Positions 1 through 10,899 of a stretch of 64,000 nucleotides of DNA are shown here, in pieces. Each line of letters opens with the position of its first letter. Positions within the stretch are counted from its first letter, which is position 1. Position numbers and translations under genes: made by a program. The DNA is from Selaginella tamariscina (taxonomy: Eukaryota; Streptophyta; Lycopodiopsida; Selaginellales; Selaginellaceae): assembly GCA_003024785.1 (NCBI GenBank), contig PUQB01000081.1, forward strand, positions 186,188 to 250,187. Reading direction: 5' to 3'. Under the pieces are notes generated by a model. It saw only the letters and a program-made list of their open reading frames with translations, had not been told where the DNA came from and did no database searches.

Positions 1-1368
1 AATCGTGCGGCTGACCATAACCGTAATTCGCGCTAAACTGGTTTAAGTTATAGCTGGGCATCTGCTGCTGGTGTAATACTGCTGACGAATATGCGCATCC
101 CGTTGTAAATACTCTTCCCTCTCTCTACTCTGCTTTGCCCTCAAGTTCATCATCTTTTGCTGGTATTGCTCCTGGATCTCCCTTAACACTGCATCATAGT
201 TATGATTATATATATATATATATAATATATATATGAGAGAGAAAAAAGAAGACGTTATATTGTGTAATAATACCTCGCGATGCCTTGTGATTTCACGGTC
301 TTCCTCGATGCTCTGCTCTTTGCTGAGCTCCATGGCCTCTTGATGAAACCGATGTTCAAGCTCCTCTAGAGTCTCTGGATACGACCGGCTAGACGGCATA
401 TCCTGCCGCATATTCCGCGATGTTGAATATGCTCCACTGTCTTGACTACGTCCCCGAGTATACTCCTCCCTTGATGGTTTGCCCCCTCGACCTGTTCAAA
501 AACAGAACCCATAACGCACGCACACACGCACACACACACAGCGAAAGAGAAACGCTTCAATATGTATGCTTTATATGTTGATATCGGTTCCATTGAAAAT
601 CGTATAACACATATATACATACATATATATGTAACTTATGTAAATTTAACTAACCTGTTCCATTTGGTGCAATTTGAGAAATCCTTTCATGATGTGGGCG
701 CGGCAGAACGTGGTCCGGTGTGTGAAACTCCAGATCTCTGATGTGAAGCCTTCTGCTCCGTGTGTGAAACTCCAGACTTCTGATGGGAAACCTTCTGCTC
801 CGTATGTGAAACTCCTCCAGACTTCTGATGTGAAACTCTCTTATTACTGTTCCATTCATCTTCGACCTGTTCCACTAGTTTCTTCACAACATTGATAGCC
901 TTTGAAACTGTATACTTGTCTGACCCCGACACTCTTACGTAAAAGCCTCCTTGACTCCCTGGGTTATCCTCCAGCCTAAGTTTACATCCTGTTTAAATCA
1001 AATTCATTAGTACTAATCAAACAACACACACAGTCTGGCAATGTATATGATGTATGTTTCTTATAAACCATTTATGCGTTTCTGAACCATATATGCTTAC
1101 CTGTTTCTTTCTCAAGTCCCTGTATAACACTACCTCCTGTTCCAATAAGGCGAGGCTTAAGCCTTTTATCCTTAAGTTGTAGTTTCTCCACAACCTCTCC
1201 TGACTTTCGTCCTCCCCCGAGTGTAGTTGGACATCCCTGTAATAATAGTTTATCAACAAAACACACAAAATCAAGAAAAGTATGCAAATAATGCCCAATC
1301 ATACTTCCAAAGAATAACTTCCTTCATAATCCAGCTTTCTCCGACTTAAAATCTGTGCATATGTGATG

Positions 1369-1399
<31 letters not shown>

Positions 1400-1862
1400 T
1401 ATACATGCAAACGTGATGCTATAGTGTTTCAAACTTAATGTGAAACCTGGTCGTTTGCCATCTTAGATATTCATTTTCCCCCCAGTCTAACAACAGTATT
1501 ATATGAAGGTTATACATACACGCACATGTGTATGTATGTATGTACAGACGTATGTATGCACTTACCTGAGCAAAGTGGCCAGCTTCACCACAAATTTTGC
1601 AATATAGTTCCTCTTCCTTTCTACGTTTCCAGTTTCTTTCTATAGCTTTTGCTTTAGCTTCCCATACTCTAGCTTCACGGCTGGTGAAATCTGTTGGAAC
1701 TGCATTTGGGTCGGGTTTATCATCGAGATCTTCATCGGAATCCTCAGCAGGACGTTTTCGTGTATTATCCTCGTTTCTTACACGAGATAATGGTCCTGTG
1801 TATTCTTTCCCGTAGACTTCCTTAAACCATTCCTCATCTCTATCTGGGTCGTCTTCTGCCAT
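1..1862 (-). CDS. KH-domain / CCHC zinc-knuckle RNA-binding protein (3' end outside window)
   Basis: The gene is read on the minus strand from the ATG at 1860-1862. Proposed exons are 1566-1862, 1101-1236, 655-988, 274-491 and about 188 to the window edge. The acidic N-terminus (MAEDDPDRDEEWFKEVYGKE) leads to a CCHC knuckle, CKICGEAGHFAQGC, whose last Cys lies across the first intron. A KH domain follows: the GTGGSVIQGLEKETG loop is at the exon 2/3 boundary and the YVRVSGSDKYTVSKAI strand/helix is in exon 3. After a 14-residue tandem repeat comes a charged coiled-coil-like stretch (LEELEHRFHQEAMELSKEQ, then EIQEQYQQKMMNLRAKQ). KH plus CCHC indicates single-stranded RNA binding, probably in pre-mRNA processing; that role is inferred from the domains. 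Three places need a small indel to keep frame: near 700-720, at the exon 4/5 junction (274/188), and near 80-95, beyond which a Q/N/Y-rich tail (QQQMPSYNLNQFSANYGYG) opens in another frame. Confidence 0.75.
719..842 (-). repeat. In-frame coding minisatellite, 42-bp unit, about 3 copies
   Basis: Units start at 719, 761 and 803. Each is 42 bp, or 14 codons, and the third has 3 extra bases. They encode alternating SHQKSG and VSHTEQK segments just after the KH domain of the minus-strand gene. Because the period is a multiple of three, copy number can change without a frameshift. Confidence 0.8.
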
Positions 1863-2260
1863 TGTGTTTTACTCCTAATTATACTTACCTTTGAAGATTA
1901 CCCTTCCTCATTCACCGTTTCTCAGCAATCTCTGCTTGTAATTTGGGGGTATTACCAATTCTATGCACATATTGCAAAATGCAAGCAGAAATTGGCGATC
2001 CTAATGCGTCTGTGTGTGTGTGTGTGCGTGCGTGCGTATGTGTGTGTGAGACAGAGACAGAAAGAGAGACAGAGAGAACGACTGAGAGAGAGATTACCTT
2101 GTACATGGAGCAGCGCCTTCGCGCCTCGCCGCCATTGTCCTCGAGCTTCCCTTCAATCAAACCCTATCTTCCATGTTACGGTTTACCTTAATTACTCCTT
2201 AACCCTTTCGAATATCCAAAGAGAATATTCTCCGGTATACATTGTGTATTATTGAAATGC
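1863..2260 (-). promoter_or_regulatory. 5' leader/promoter region of the KH gene
   Basis: This lies directly upstream of the KH start codon. On the minus strand a good donor (AAAG followed by GTAAGTATAA) lies at about 1880-1890, so the 5' UTR may contain a small intron or an alternative first exon. A compound (TG)n/(AG)n microsatellite lies at about 2009-2092. No TATA box could be assigned with confidence. Confidence 0.35.
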
Positions 2261-2845
2261 ATTTTAAAACAAGAGTTGTTGTAATTGAATTTAGAAATTA
2301 TGTCTTACTTTATTATAAACACTTTCAATCGTTTTTTTAATTTACAAATTTAATAAAATCAAGAAAGAAGAACGTTTGTATCATCGTTGTTTTGTATATA
2401 CTATTAAGTTTTATATGTTATGTAAATATTCCTAAAAATATACTCAAATATGTTAAAATTATACTAGAATAAGTAATTGGGAAAATTAAAAAATAATAAA
2501 AATATTGGAGAAAGATATTAAATAATAGGCATATTCAAAATTTAATATGTTTAATAAATTTATATTAAACAGAGAACTAAACCAATATATATGTGTGTGT
2601 GTGTTGTACACAGCATCACTTGTGTCCACACACACACAATTGTCATCATAGCTTGAGCTCTAGATGTTCTTCAAGTGATAATTACCAAATTTTAGTTTAA
2701 GAAAGCATGCCAATAGTTAATCAAACCTGTATTTACTAAACTCATTCTATATATTCATATATACAGTTCTAAAATAATATATATTATCTATTTATTATAC
2801 ATTTAAAGTAACCTCTATGATATTCAGGGTTTCTTAGCGTCGTAC

Positions 2846-2847
<2 letters not shown>

Positions 2848-2913
<66 letters not shown>

Positions 2914-2972
2914 AGAGAGAGAGAGGTGTTTTACATATTATATATAGATGATATTTGAAAATTTATCCATTA

Positions 2973-3018
<46 letters not shown>
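2848..3018. repeat. Compound microsatellite (TG)n(AG)n followed by (TA)n
   Basis: A (TG)n run at about 2846-2864 passes directly into a long (AG)n run to about 2925. A (TA)n tract lies at about 2972-3018. These are simple repeats in the intergenic region. Confidence 0.9.
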
Positions 3019-3024
<6 letters not shown>

Positions 3025-3129
3025 CTAATTAAACTAATTAGAGAGAGAATATAGTTAAGAAAATTATATTAATATATAAAACGGTGGAGATATTGCAGGA
3101 TCTAATCTAACGGTCCGCAACTATTAAAG

Positions 3130-5260
3130 AATATTCTTCCGTAAATTCTGGATATATATATATATAGATCTCGTGATATATATTACGTGTACGTTTTGAT
3201 TTAGTGAAAAATTATAATATAAAAATTTATGTTTTTTATTTTAAATTCTATGATAAATCTTTTGATATACTAAATAGTATTTAAAACAAGGCCAGGAAAA
3301 CCTTTCTAATTAATTGTATAAAATTTAATAGTTAATGCTAACTACATGATTTTATGTCCATAAGCATTTTTTATTTTGATTTTTATTATTACACTGATTA
3401 TAACACATATAAAAAGTTATATATATATTCAGCATAATTCACTTAAAAAAACTATTACATTGTACAAATTTAAATTTATATATATATATATATATATAAT
3501 ATTTTATATATAATGAAAACTGAGTTTCACCGCTTGCTCAAGGCTTGTCTTTGTTTTAATGAGTTTCACTTAATTTTTAATCTTAATTAAAAGATTAAGG
3601 TTTTCTCCTTAATCTTTTAATAATATACTTTTTCTAATTAACCATCTAATTATTAACATACACTAAACATCATTTATATTCCCATAACATTAAAATTCTC
3701 ACACACAGCAATTTAGATTATAAGAACAACGCTTATTAACTCAGTGTGTGTGGGTGAAATAACTGTATGAAGTTATTATTTGTATACATTATTTTATTAG
3801 TTTTAATTTTTTAATAATTTTTTTTAATAAGCATTCTTAATTATTTTAAAAATTGTTATCAACAGTGTAACGTTTAGAAATTTTGAAAAAAAAGATTACT
3901 AATTAACTCACCTGTAATTTTAGTAATTAGTAATTAAATTACTAATTAAATTAATTTTAGTAATTAGTAATTAAATTACTTATTTCTAATTTATTTAAAA
4001 AATTTGTGTGGTAGCTTTACTTTCAATATTCACATAATTAAAAAAATGATTTAATAAATTATAAGAAATAAATATTAAGTTTTCTAAATAGTTCTTTTAC
4101 TACCTGTGTCTGATCTTTAGAGTATATATTACATAGTTTAATTTGAATATTATATATTAAATACATTAACTAGTACTGCAGTTTACTTGTTTCCTTTAAA
4201 TTATATGTTATATAGTTTAATTAAATATTACATTAGAATTATATTGAAATCATATTGCTTATAAGTAACTTTAACACTTAATATATCAAATATTATATTT
4301 GGTTTAGAATATACAGAACATATATTAAGTAGGAAAATTCCTATTTATTTTTACACGTAAATATAACTTTTTTAATTTATGTTGAAGGAATATGTATACC
4401 TTCATTGACTAAATATAATTAGATAAATTTTAAAATCATTTAGTTTATTGGACACATATAGAAGCTTGCATTTATATAATAGATAAATTTAAATTTATAA
4501 ACTAGAGAATAAAAGCTCAACGTAGTTAATATTAATATTTCTAAGCAAATCTTTTAATAAAAACTTTTTGATATATATATAAGTTCGTATAATACCTGTT
4601 TTTCATCTCAAAGTCAGTTAGGTGAGTTAATTAATAATGCTTATTCAAATCTTAAATTAATTTAAAAGATTGATCTGTACCTCATCGGTTCCTTGGTAAA
4701 ATAAGTGTTTCTCTTTCTTTTTATAAATTTCTAACTGTTACACTGTTGATAACAATTTTTAAAACAAATAAGAATAATAATGATAGCTCTGTGTATTAAT
4801 CGGTTGGATGAAATATCATTTAGAAGACTCGAAAATATTTAATGAGAATATGTATTATGTTTGAGTTTGATATCACGTTCTTCATCAATCATTAGACATT
4901 TATACTTAAAAAAAAAATTAAAAAATAAAAATAAATAAAAAGCTAATAAAATAATGTATAGACTGGTTTAGGGTTTATATATATAGACACACACACACCC
5001 ACACACACTTTTTATATGGATTAACCTTGTTATTATAGCTGAATACTGTATATATACAGTGTATTAATAAAAATAAACTTATACACATAAAAAATGTATA
5101 ACTGGGTAACGATTAAATTTTATACAATTTCTAAATGTTCTTGTTTTAAATACTGTTTAATATATCAAAAGATTTATCATAAAATTTAAAATACATAATT
5201 TAAAATCATAATTATAACGTAAAACACTATATATAAATCAATTAAGCACTTAAGGTTGGG
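3130..5260. repeat. Large imperfect palindrome / foldback structure, about 2.1 kb
   Basis: Several segments of the left half recur as reverse complements, in mirrored order, in the right half: 3200-3290 with 5146-5222; 3290-3420 with 5030-5146; 3781-3832 with 4906-4965; 3848-3883 with 4725-4764, which share TTATCAACAGTGTAAC; and 3898-3912 with 4619-4636, which share AATTAACTCACCT. The centre is near 4250. No ORF of note and no target-site duplication was identified. It may be an old foldback DNA element or an inverted duplication. The outer ends are approximate. Confidence 0.65.
3586..3621. repeat. Perfect short hairpin, 15-bp stem
   Basis: TTAAAAGATTAAGG (3587-3600) is followed by the loop TTTTCT and then its exact reverse complement (3607-3620). 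One more A-T pair outside extends the stem to 15 bp. It lies inside the left arm of the larger palindrome. Confidence 0.85.
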
Positions 5261-7214
5261 TTAAAGGGTTGAGGGTTAGCTAGATTCCATATTCGCACAC
5301 ACACACACATGCGCACACGCACGCACACATCATGCATACACACGTGAATTTAATTAAATACGTGTAGAATAGTATAACTATAAAATATTTTGAAGTGGTG
5401 TTTTTTCTTTTACATACTATTTTTCTCTTGGAACTGAATATCATAAATGATTTTATTTTAAAAGACACTTATTAGGACTAAAAAGCATTTTAAGGTGGTG
5501 TGTGTGTGTGTGTCTGTACATACACACATGATATGTATGCATGTATGTATAAAACATAACAGTGTAAGAGATCCCATTAAATGTAATTATTTAATTATTA
5601 AATCATAAATAAACATAACGGATGTCAAATAGAATTTATTTACTTAACAAAAAACAATACTTAATTAAAACTTTAAGTTAAAAGTTAGAAAATTATATTA
5701 GCACTATATATAAATAATCGTTTTATATCTGTCTTAGAAACTTAAACCTGTATATATTGTCTCCGCATATTAGATACATACATATTTTAAATTTAATATG
5801 TATACGTACATTTGTACTTCTACATCACACGCATGAACTTACATTTATATATTTATACGTATATATTTTACATAAACATAAATATGCATGCGTGTGTATC
5901 ACCAAGGGAGCTACATAATTAATGTTAGAGCGCATATTTAATATACTTAAAATACATATTAAAACATAAAGAAAATATTCTGTATTGTATTGAAGAATAT
6001 TTTGTTTGGACTTACATACATTTATATTTTTTATTGAACATTTATACATGTTAAACTATTTTAGATATATCAATTTATTAATACATGTGAGGGAAAGATT
6101 TAAACTGTTTACAATGCTTATAAAGTTCATGTATATTATATGTGTAATGTAATTTTAAAAAATTAATAAAAGTTTATAATTCAATTGTATTTAACTCCAA
6201 TACAATATAGTTATGTATCTTTAATTATGACATTGAAGTTTCAAGGCTATACATGTAAGTTTAAAACCTCCCAAGGTATATATACAATAAGTTTAAACAG
6301 AAACTGTTCAAAGGGAAATACATACAGTTTATACTCTCTACCTTGTTAGTTTTTACCCAAGTTAGAACATATTTAGCATATATATTTATTGATCACCATA
6401 ACTACACACATACACACACATGTGTAGATAAGGCGTGTGTGTATAAATATACTATATTAATATGCATATATATTATAATTTATAAATATTTATATATCAC
6501 TAAAACCAGAATAAAAAAAGTATGGGCATTGAGAGGTTTCACATATGTATGTACTTGAGATTTTCTGCAAATATACATATGGGAGTACTGGTATGTGCAA
6601 ACAAAACTCCTGTTTTTTTTAATATAATATTTAATTGATTAATATCTATTTTTAATTATTTATTACTTATTTTACTTAAATAATATATCTATGTCAGGAT
6701 CCCTGCTCTATCGTTGTCTTCTTGTTTCCAGACCAAATCATTATAGACAAGATACTGCAGCGTCATATCTGTAGGGGATACAGTTAACAGATTCCCTTAT
6801 TATATACGTATATTAATATATGTATATTAATATATAAAAACAATCACTAAATAGTATTTTAATATTTAAATTATAGTTTTCTCATTAAAATCTACTGGGT
6901 TTATAACGAAAGGTCAAACCATGTACAATAACATGACAGTGCGTGTTATGGTGTATTTTAACGTTAATGCATTTCTTAATTTGATAACATAAACACTGCA
7001 TATTAGATATATTTAATATTAATAAATTCTTACATCCCCCTAAGTATTTAAATGACAAGGAATATCAATAAATTAAATTAATTAAACTACCGTATATACT
7101 GATGTTACGTATATACGTGTCGGATACTTTACGTCCAAAAGTGACCTGTCCGTTGATCGGGTGTATATGTACGCAGTTCTTCGTACATCATTATTTGCTT
7201 GTAACATTTTCTAT
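5261..7214. other. AT-rich intergenic DNA, no gene seen
   Basis: The stretch is AT-rich with scattered (CA)n and (TG)n runs at about 5297-5330 and 5498-5530. I found no coherent coding exon on either strand. The segment at about 6690-6790 is slightly richer in GC, but no family could be recognised in it. Confidence 0.6.
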
Positions 7215-8101
7215 ATGGGTGTGTGCATTTCTAAAAGGTCACCGGGTGTAAATCTCGGAATGTTTTTAAGGGACGAGGAGCCCCGTCAATCGACGGACAG
7301 GATGAAGTACTTCTGCTTGTGTGCGTCCTCTCTTCTGTCAAATTCTGATCTGAAAATCGACGGCCAGGATGAACAGATACGGCAGCTCATAGAGGCATCC
7401 CACAGTGTGAACAAGATTGTCTCTTTTAAGGAAACATCCGACCAGTTCCGAGTACCGCAGAACTCCCCGGTCAACAGCAGGAATGTCTCCCATGAGCAGA
7501 CAAGCGTTATCATTGTCGACATGAACGAGCTCCTGGGCGATGAATCCGACGGTAAGTGACTATACACACGCACACACATATGTAATATGTATATGAGAAG
7601 CCATATGAGGGATTTCATAACAGCATTATCAGAGTTTAAAGGGTTTGACGTCCCTTTAACAACACCAACAAGCTTTACTTCAAGGTACGCACACGCACGC
7701 GCACACACACACACATGTATACACATATGACGTGTAACAGCTTCACTACGGGAGATTCACAAGGGAGAGTCTTGTTATTAAGTGAGGAGAAGAGTTTAAC
7801 ACAAGCACAAGGTGCATTTGGCTCTCCTTTATCAACAGTGGGAGAATCTACAAGAGAATATTCGGATCGGGAAGATTCTGATGGATATGCTTCTTCCACC
7901 TCCAGTGAAGATCTGTTTGAGCTTGAGAGCTTGACAACGGATTTGAGCTCTGGACGTTCTTCGGTGGATCCGGAATGTAAGGAAGCAAGTAGTTTCAAAG
8001 ATGGTTCGAGGGGTTATACCATAGTATATTCTAGTTTAGGAAAACAGGCCAAGTTTAGGGGTTTATCCTCTGTTTCACCTTGGAAGAATGTGAATAGCTA
8101 A
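7215..8101 (+). CDS. Unrecognised three-exon gene, 252-aa acidic/Ser-rich protein with putative N-myristoylation signal
   Basis: Exons are 7215-7551, 7624-7684 and 7741-8101. All introns are GT-AG, the phases agree (1 then 2), and the frame stays open to TAA at 8099-8101, giving 252 aa. The start MGVCISKRSPG has Gly2, Cys4, Ser6 and Lys7-Arg8, the pattern of N-myristoylated and S-acylated membrane proteins. The rest is hydrophilic and low in complexity, with VIIVDMNELLGDESDG before intron 1 and a Ser/Asp/Glu cluster containing SSEDLFELESLT near the C-terminus. That last motif faintly recalls phytochrome-kinase-substrate-like proteins, but the link is too weak to name the gene. The introns carry (CA)n runs like those of the KH gene. 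AATAAATAAA at about 8172 could serve as a poly(A) signal. It is one of the few fully open multi-exon genes in the window. Function unknown. Confidence 0.65.
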
Positions 8102-9217
8102 TCAAAATATGTATTTACTACTTTATATATAGTTATGTAAATTAGCATTATTTATATAAAACAAAATATGTAAATAAATAAATTATATAGTCGGGCTTTC
8201 CTCTGTTATGTTTTCATTAAGACAACCACCTAACTTACTTCATTGTTTGATTTTCTTTCAGAATGTTTAAGTTTAACTTATTAGAGAATTTTTAATATTT
8301 TTTCAGATTATAAAATCGTCATTATGTGAATATGATAAGGATGGTCAATATGAAAAAGTAAAAAAATTAAATATAGTTAATATTTTTAGATTATTTAAAG
8401 TTTAGTTTTATTATTTATTAGAGATAAATAGTGAGAGATAATCTAAATTATAAGACTGGAGAGCCCGACCAGTCTCCTGACACATGGCATCCATGTGTCA
8501 CTACACAGATGATATACCATATAAATAAGTTTATAAGTGTCACGTGCATGCTGAGACTTAATAAAAATATTCTTGTATACTGTTTCTTATACTTGTATAT
8601 TTTGTTCTTTTCGAATATCTTTCCTTTCCCTTTTTTGAGTTATGCCTCAACATAATTCATTAGCAAGAATAAAACAATTAACTATTAGGGACACTATCTA
8701 AAAACCCTTGTATACATGTTGAATTCATCACTCTCATCCTCAAGTGGAGATCCACTCATACACCCTCTTTAAACCTTAGTCCATTTTTTTTTCAATTCAT
8801 AACATCAAGCCCCCGTATATACGATGTGCATGTACGGAAGGGGAGTTTTAATAAAGTTTTTATGTATATATATGAATTATAAAAATACTATCGATGGATG
8901 TAAACCTCACTAAGATGTTCAACAAACTCTATATGAAAAATAAGTAGGACACCATCTAATTATTAAACACATATCTTAGCATCCTTAGCACTTAATATCG
9001 TAAAGCAATTTTATATCATATTTATATAACGTTTTAAATGAAGAAATACCAATTGAGTTTTAAATACATATAATATATAAACTTCAAACATTGCATACAT
9101 TAATCTTAATTGTGAAGTTCATATATTTAAAAAATCACGACTTTAAATGTTCAATTCAATCAAACCATTAAATCATTAATTTATGCATAATACATAAAGA
9201 TGAATGAATATTTAATG
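8102..9217. other. AT-rich intergenic DNA with a small hairpin
   Basis: No gene is visible here. At 8479-8499 there is a perfect hairpin: GACACATGG, loop CAT, CCATGTGTC. Immediately upstream, AGACTGG and CCAGTCT (8454-8475) form a second weak stem. Confidence 0.6.
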
Positions 9218-9463
9218 TTGTGATGATCTAACTTTCACACAAATATGGATATATATATATATATATATATAATATGGATAAGGATATGAATAAGGATTAT
9301 TAAAAAATTAAGTTCAAATTTGGCTTCCTTTATAGTATATAAGGGTGGATGTGATCAAAGTTAAGCATTTTGGTTCAATATTAATTTAGAAACTAAGACA
9401 TTTATCTTGTTTCAATTTTTATAAAACAGTTTATTTCATGTCTTCTCAGTTTGATTCATGACA
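9218..9463 (+). mobile_element. Solo LTR of family A
   Basis: The segment matches the 3' LTR of the family-A chromovirus (44582-44856) along its length. Shared features are GGATAAGGAT-type repeats, the block TATATAAGGGTGGA(C/T)GTGATCA, which contains the likely TATA box, and the ending TTGA.TCATGACA. A (TA)n expansion lies inside at about 9249-9272. The 5' boundary is approximate. Confidence 0.6.
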
Positions 9464-9537
9464 ATTTGAATCCTTCTCCGTTCTTAGTCATGAGCTTTCA
9501 AGTTTTTAACATGTCTTTTAGATGGAGAACTCCTTAT

Positions 9538-10404
9538 GTAACAGTTTTAATAGTTACAGTTGTGATAAGATTTATAACAATAATTATTCTCATTGTGGAT
9601 TTTAACAATAATCATTCTCATTGTGGATTTTAAAACAGGAGTTCTGCAACAGTTTTAATAGTTACAGTTGTGATAGGATCTATAGCAATAATCATTCTCA
9701 TTGTAGATTTTAAAATAGGAGTTTTACAACAGTTTTAATAGTTACAATTGTGATAGGATCTATAGTAGCAATAATCATTCTCATCGTGGATTTTAATTAC
9801 AATTGTGATACTTATGCAACAGTTTTAATAGTTACAGTTGTGATAGGATCTATAGCAATAATCATTCTCATTGTGGATTTTAGCAATAATTATTCTCATC
9901 GTGAATTTTAAAACAAGAGTTCTGCAAATAGTTTTAATAGTTACAGTTGTGATAGGATCTATAGCAATAATCATTCTCATCGTGGATTTTAGCAATAATC
10001 ATTCTCATCGTGGATTTAAATTAGGAGTTCTGCAACAGTTTTAATAGTTACAATTGTGATAGGATCTATAGTAGCAATAATCATTTTCATCGTGGATTTA
10101 ATTACAATTGTGATAGGATCTTATAGCAATAATCATTCTCATCGTGGATTTTAAATGCAGTAATAGTTATAGTTGTGATAGGATCTATAGTAATAATCAT
10201 TCTCATCGTGGATTTTAGTAATAATCATTCTCATCATGGATTTTAAAATAGGAGTTCTACAACAGTTTTAATAGTTACAATTGATAGGATCTATAGTAGC
10301 AATAATCATTCTCATCATGGATTTTAGGATCTATAGTAGCAATAATCATTCTCATCGTGATTTTAGGATCTAGTAGCAATAATCATTCTCATCGTGGATT
10401 TTAA
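9538..10404. repeat. Diverged minisatellite, about 80-bp unit
   Basis: Roughly ten copies repeat a unit containing AGTTTTAATAGTTACAGTTG, GATAGGATCTATAG and CAATAATCATTCTCATCGTGG. Shorter 28-bp sub-repeats of the last part are interspersed. Copies vary in length by loss of modules. The open frames crossing it reflect the repeat and are not genes. Confidence 0.9.
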
Positions 10405-10570
10405 AACCAACCAAAACTCAATGTGTAAGGATCATGAGTTATTTTTACCTTTCATAAAACTTAAACCTTACTAACACACATAGTGTTAGCCAACTTGTCC
10501 ATATGATCCTAGATGCTGAATTATACCATCAACAACAAGGCATATATTCATACGCATGTTCTAGACCAGT

Positions 10571-10760
10571 TGTGGACCACACAATCCTCAGGACTCAGAT
10601 ATATAAACAGGGTTCCATTCCAGGTTTCAGAATTATTCAACACCAGTCTCGGCATTGTGTTTCATTTTGTATTCATCTCTCTTGAATATAATCTCCTCCT
10701 TTCAGCTCAAAGGTTTCGCCCTTGTTCTAAAGGTTTCGCCCTTTGCACAAGGTCGTGACA
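10571..10760 (+). repeat. Family C 5' LTR
   Basis: The LTR runs from TGTGGACCACACAATCC to AAGGTCGTGACA, 190 bp. It closely matches 28028-28224. ATATATAAACAGG at about 10600 is a plausible TATA box. Confidence 0.85.
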
Positions 10761-10899
10761 ATTTGAATGATACTGAGTAGTGACAAGCTTCTACTCCCTG
10801 CTTGTCATCGATCCCATTTTCTTTCTTTCTTTCTTTCTTTATTTTATTTTATTTTTCTTTTTCTTTTCTTTCGTTTCTTCTTTGACTCATATCTAAGCA

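Noticed and set aside
6690..6790. Possible retroelement RT relic
   Set aside because: Slightly higher GC, but translation in all frames gave no recognisable motif.
7741..8101. Naming the 7215-8101 gene as a phytochrome kinase substrate
   Set aside because: Only the short SSEDLFELESL motif is reminiscent. The other family motifs are not visible and the gene has introns, so no name is given.
8690..8880. Possible Copia LTR end (a CATCAAGCCCCCG segment and GGAAGGGGAG)
   Set aside because: No second LTR, PBS or coding domain nearby; the purine run alone is too weak.
9538..10404. Possible CRISPR-like array of repeats and spacers
   Set aside because: Repeats are contiguous, diverged and variable in length, with no constant repeat/unique spacer pattern, and the genome is eukaryotic.
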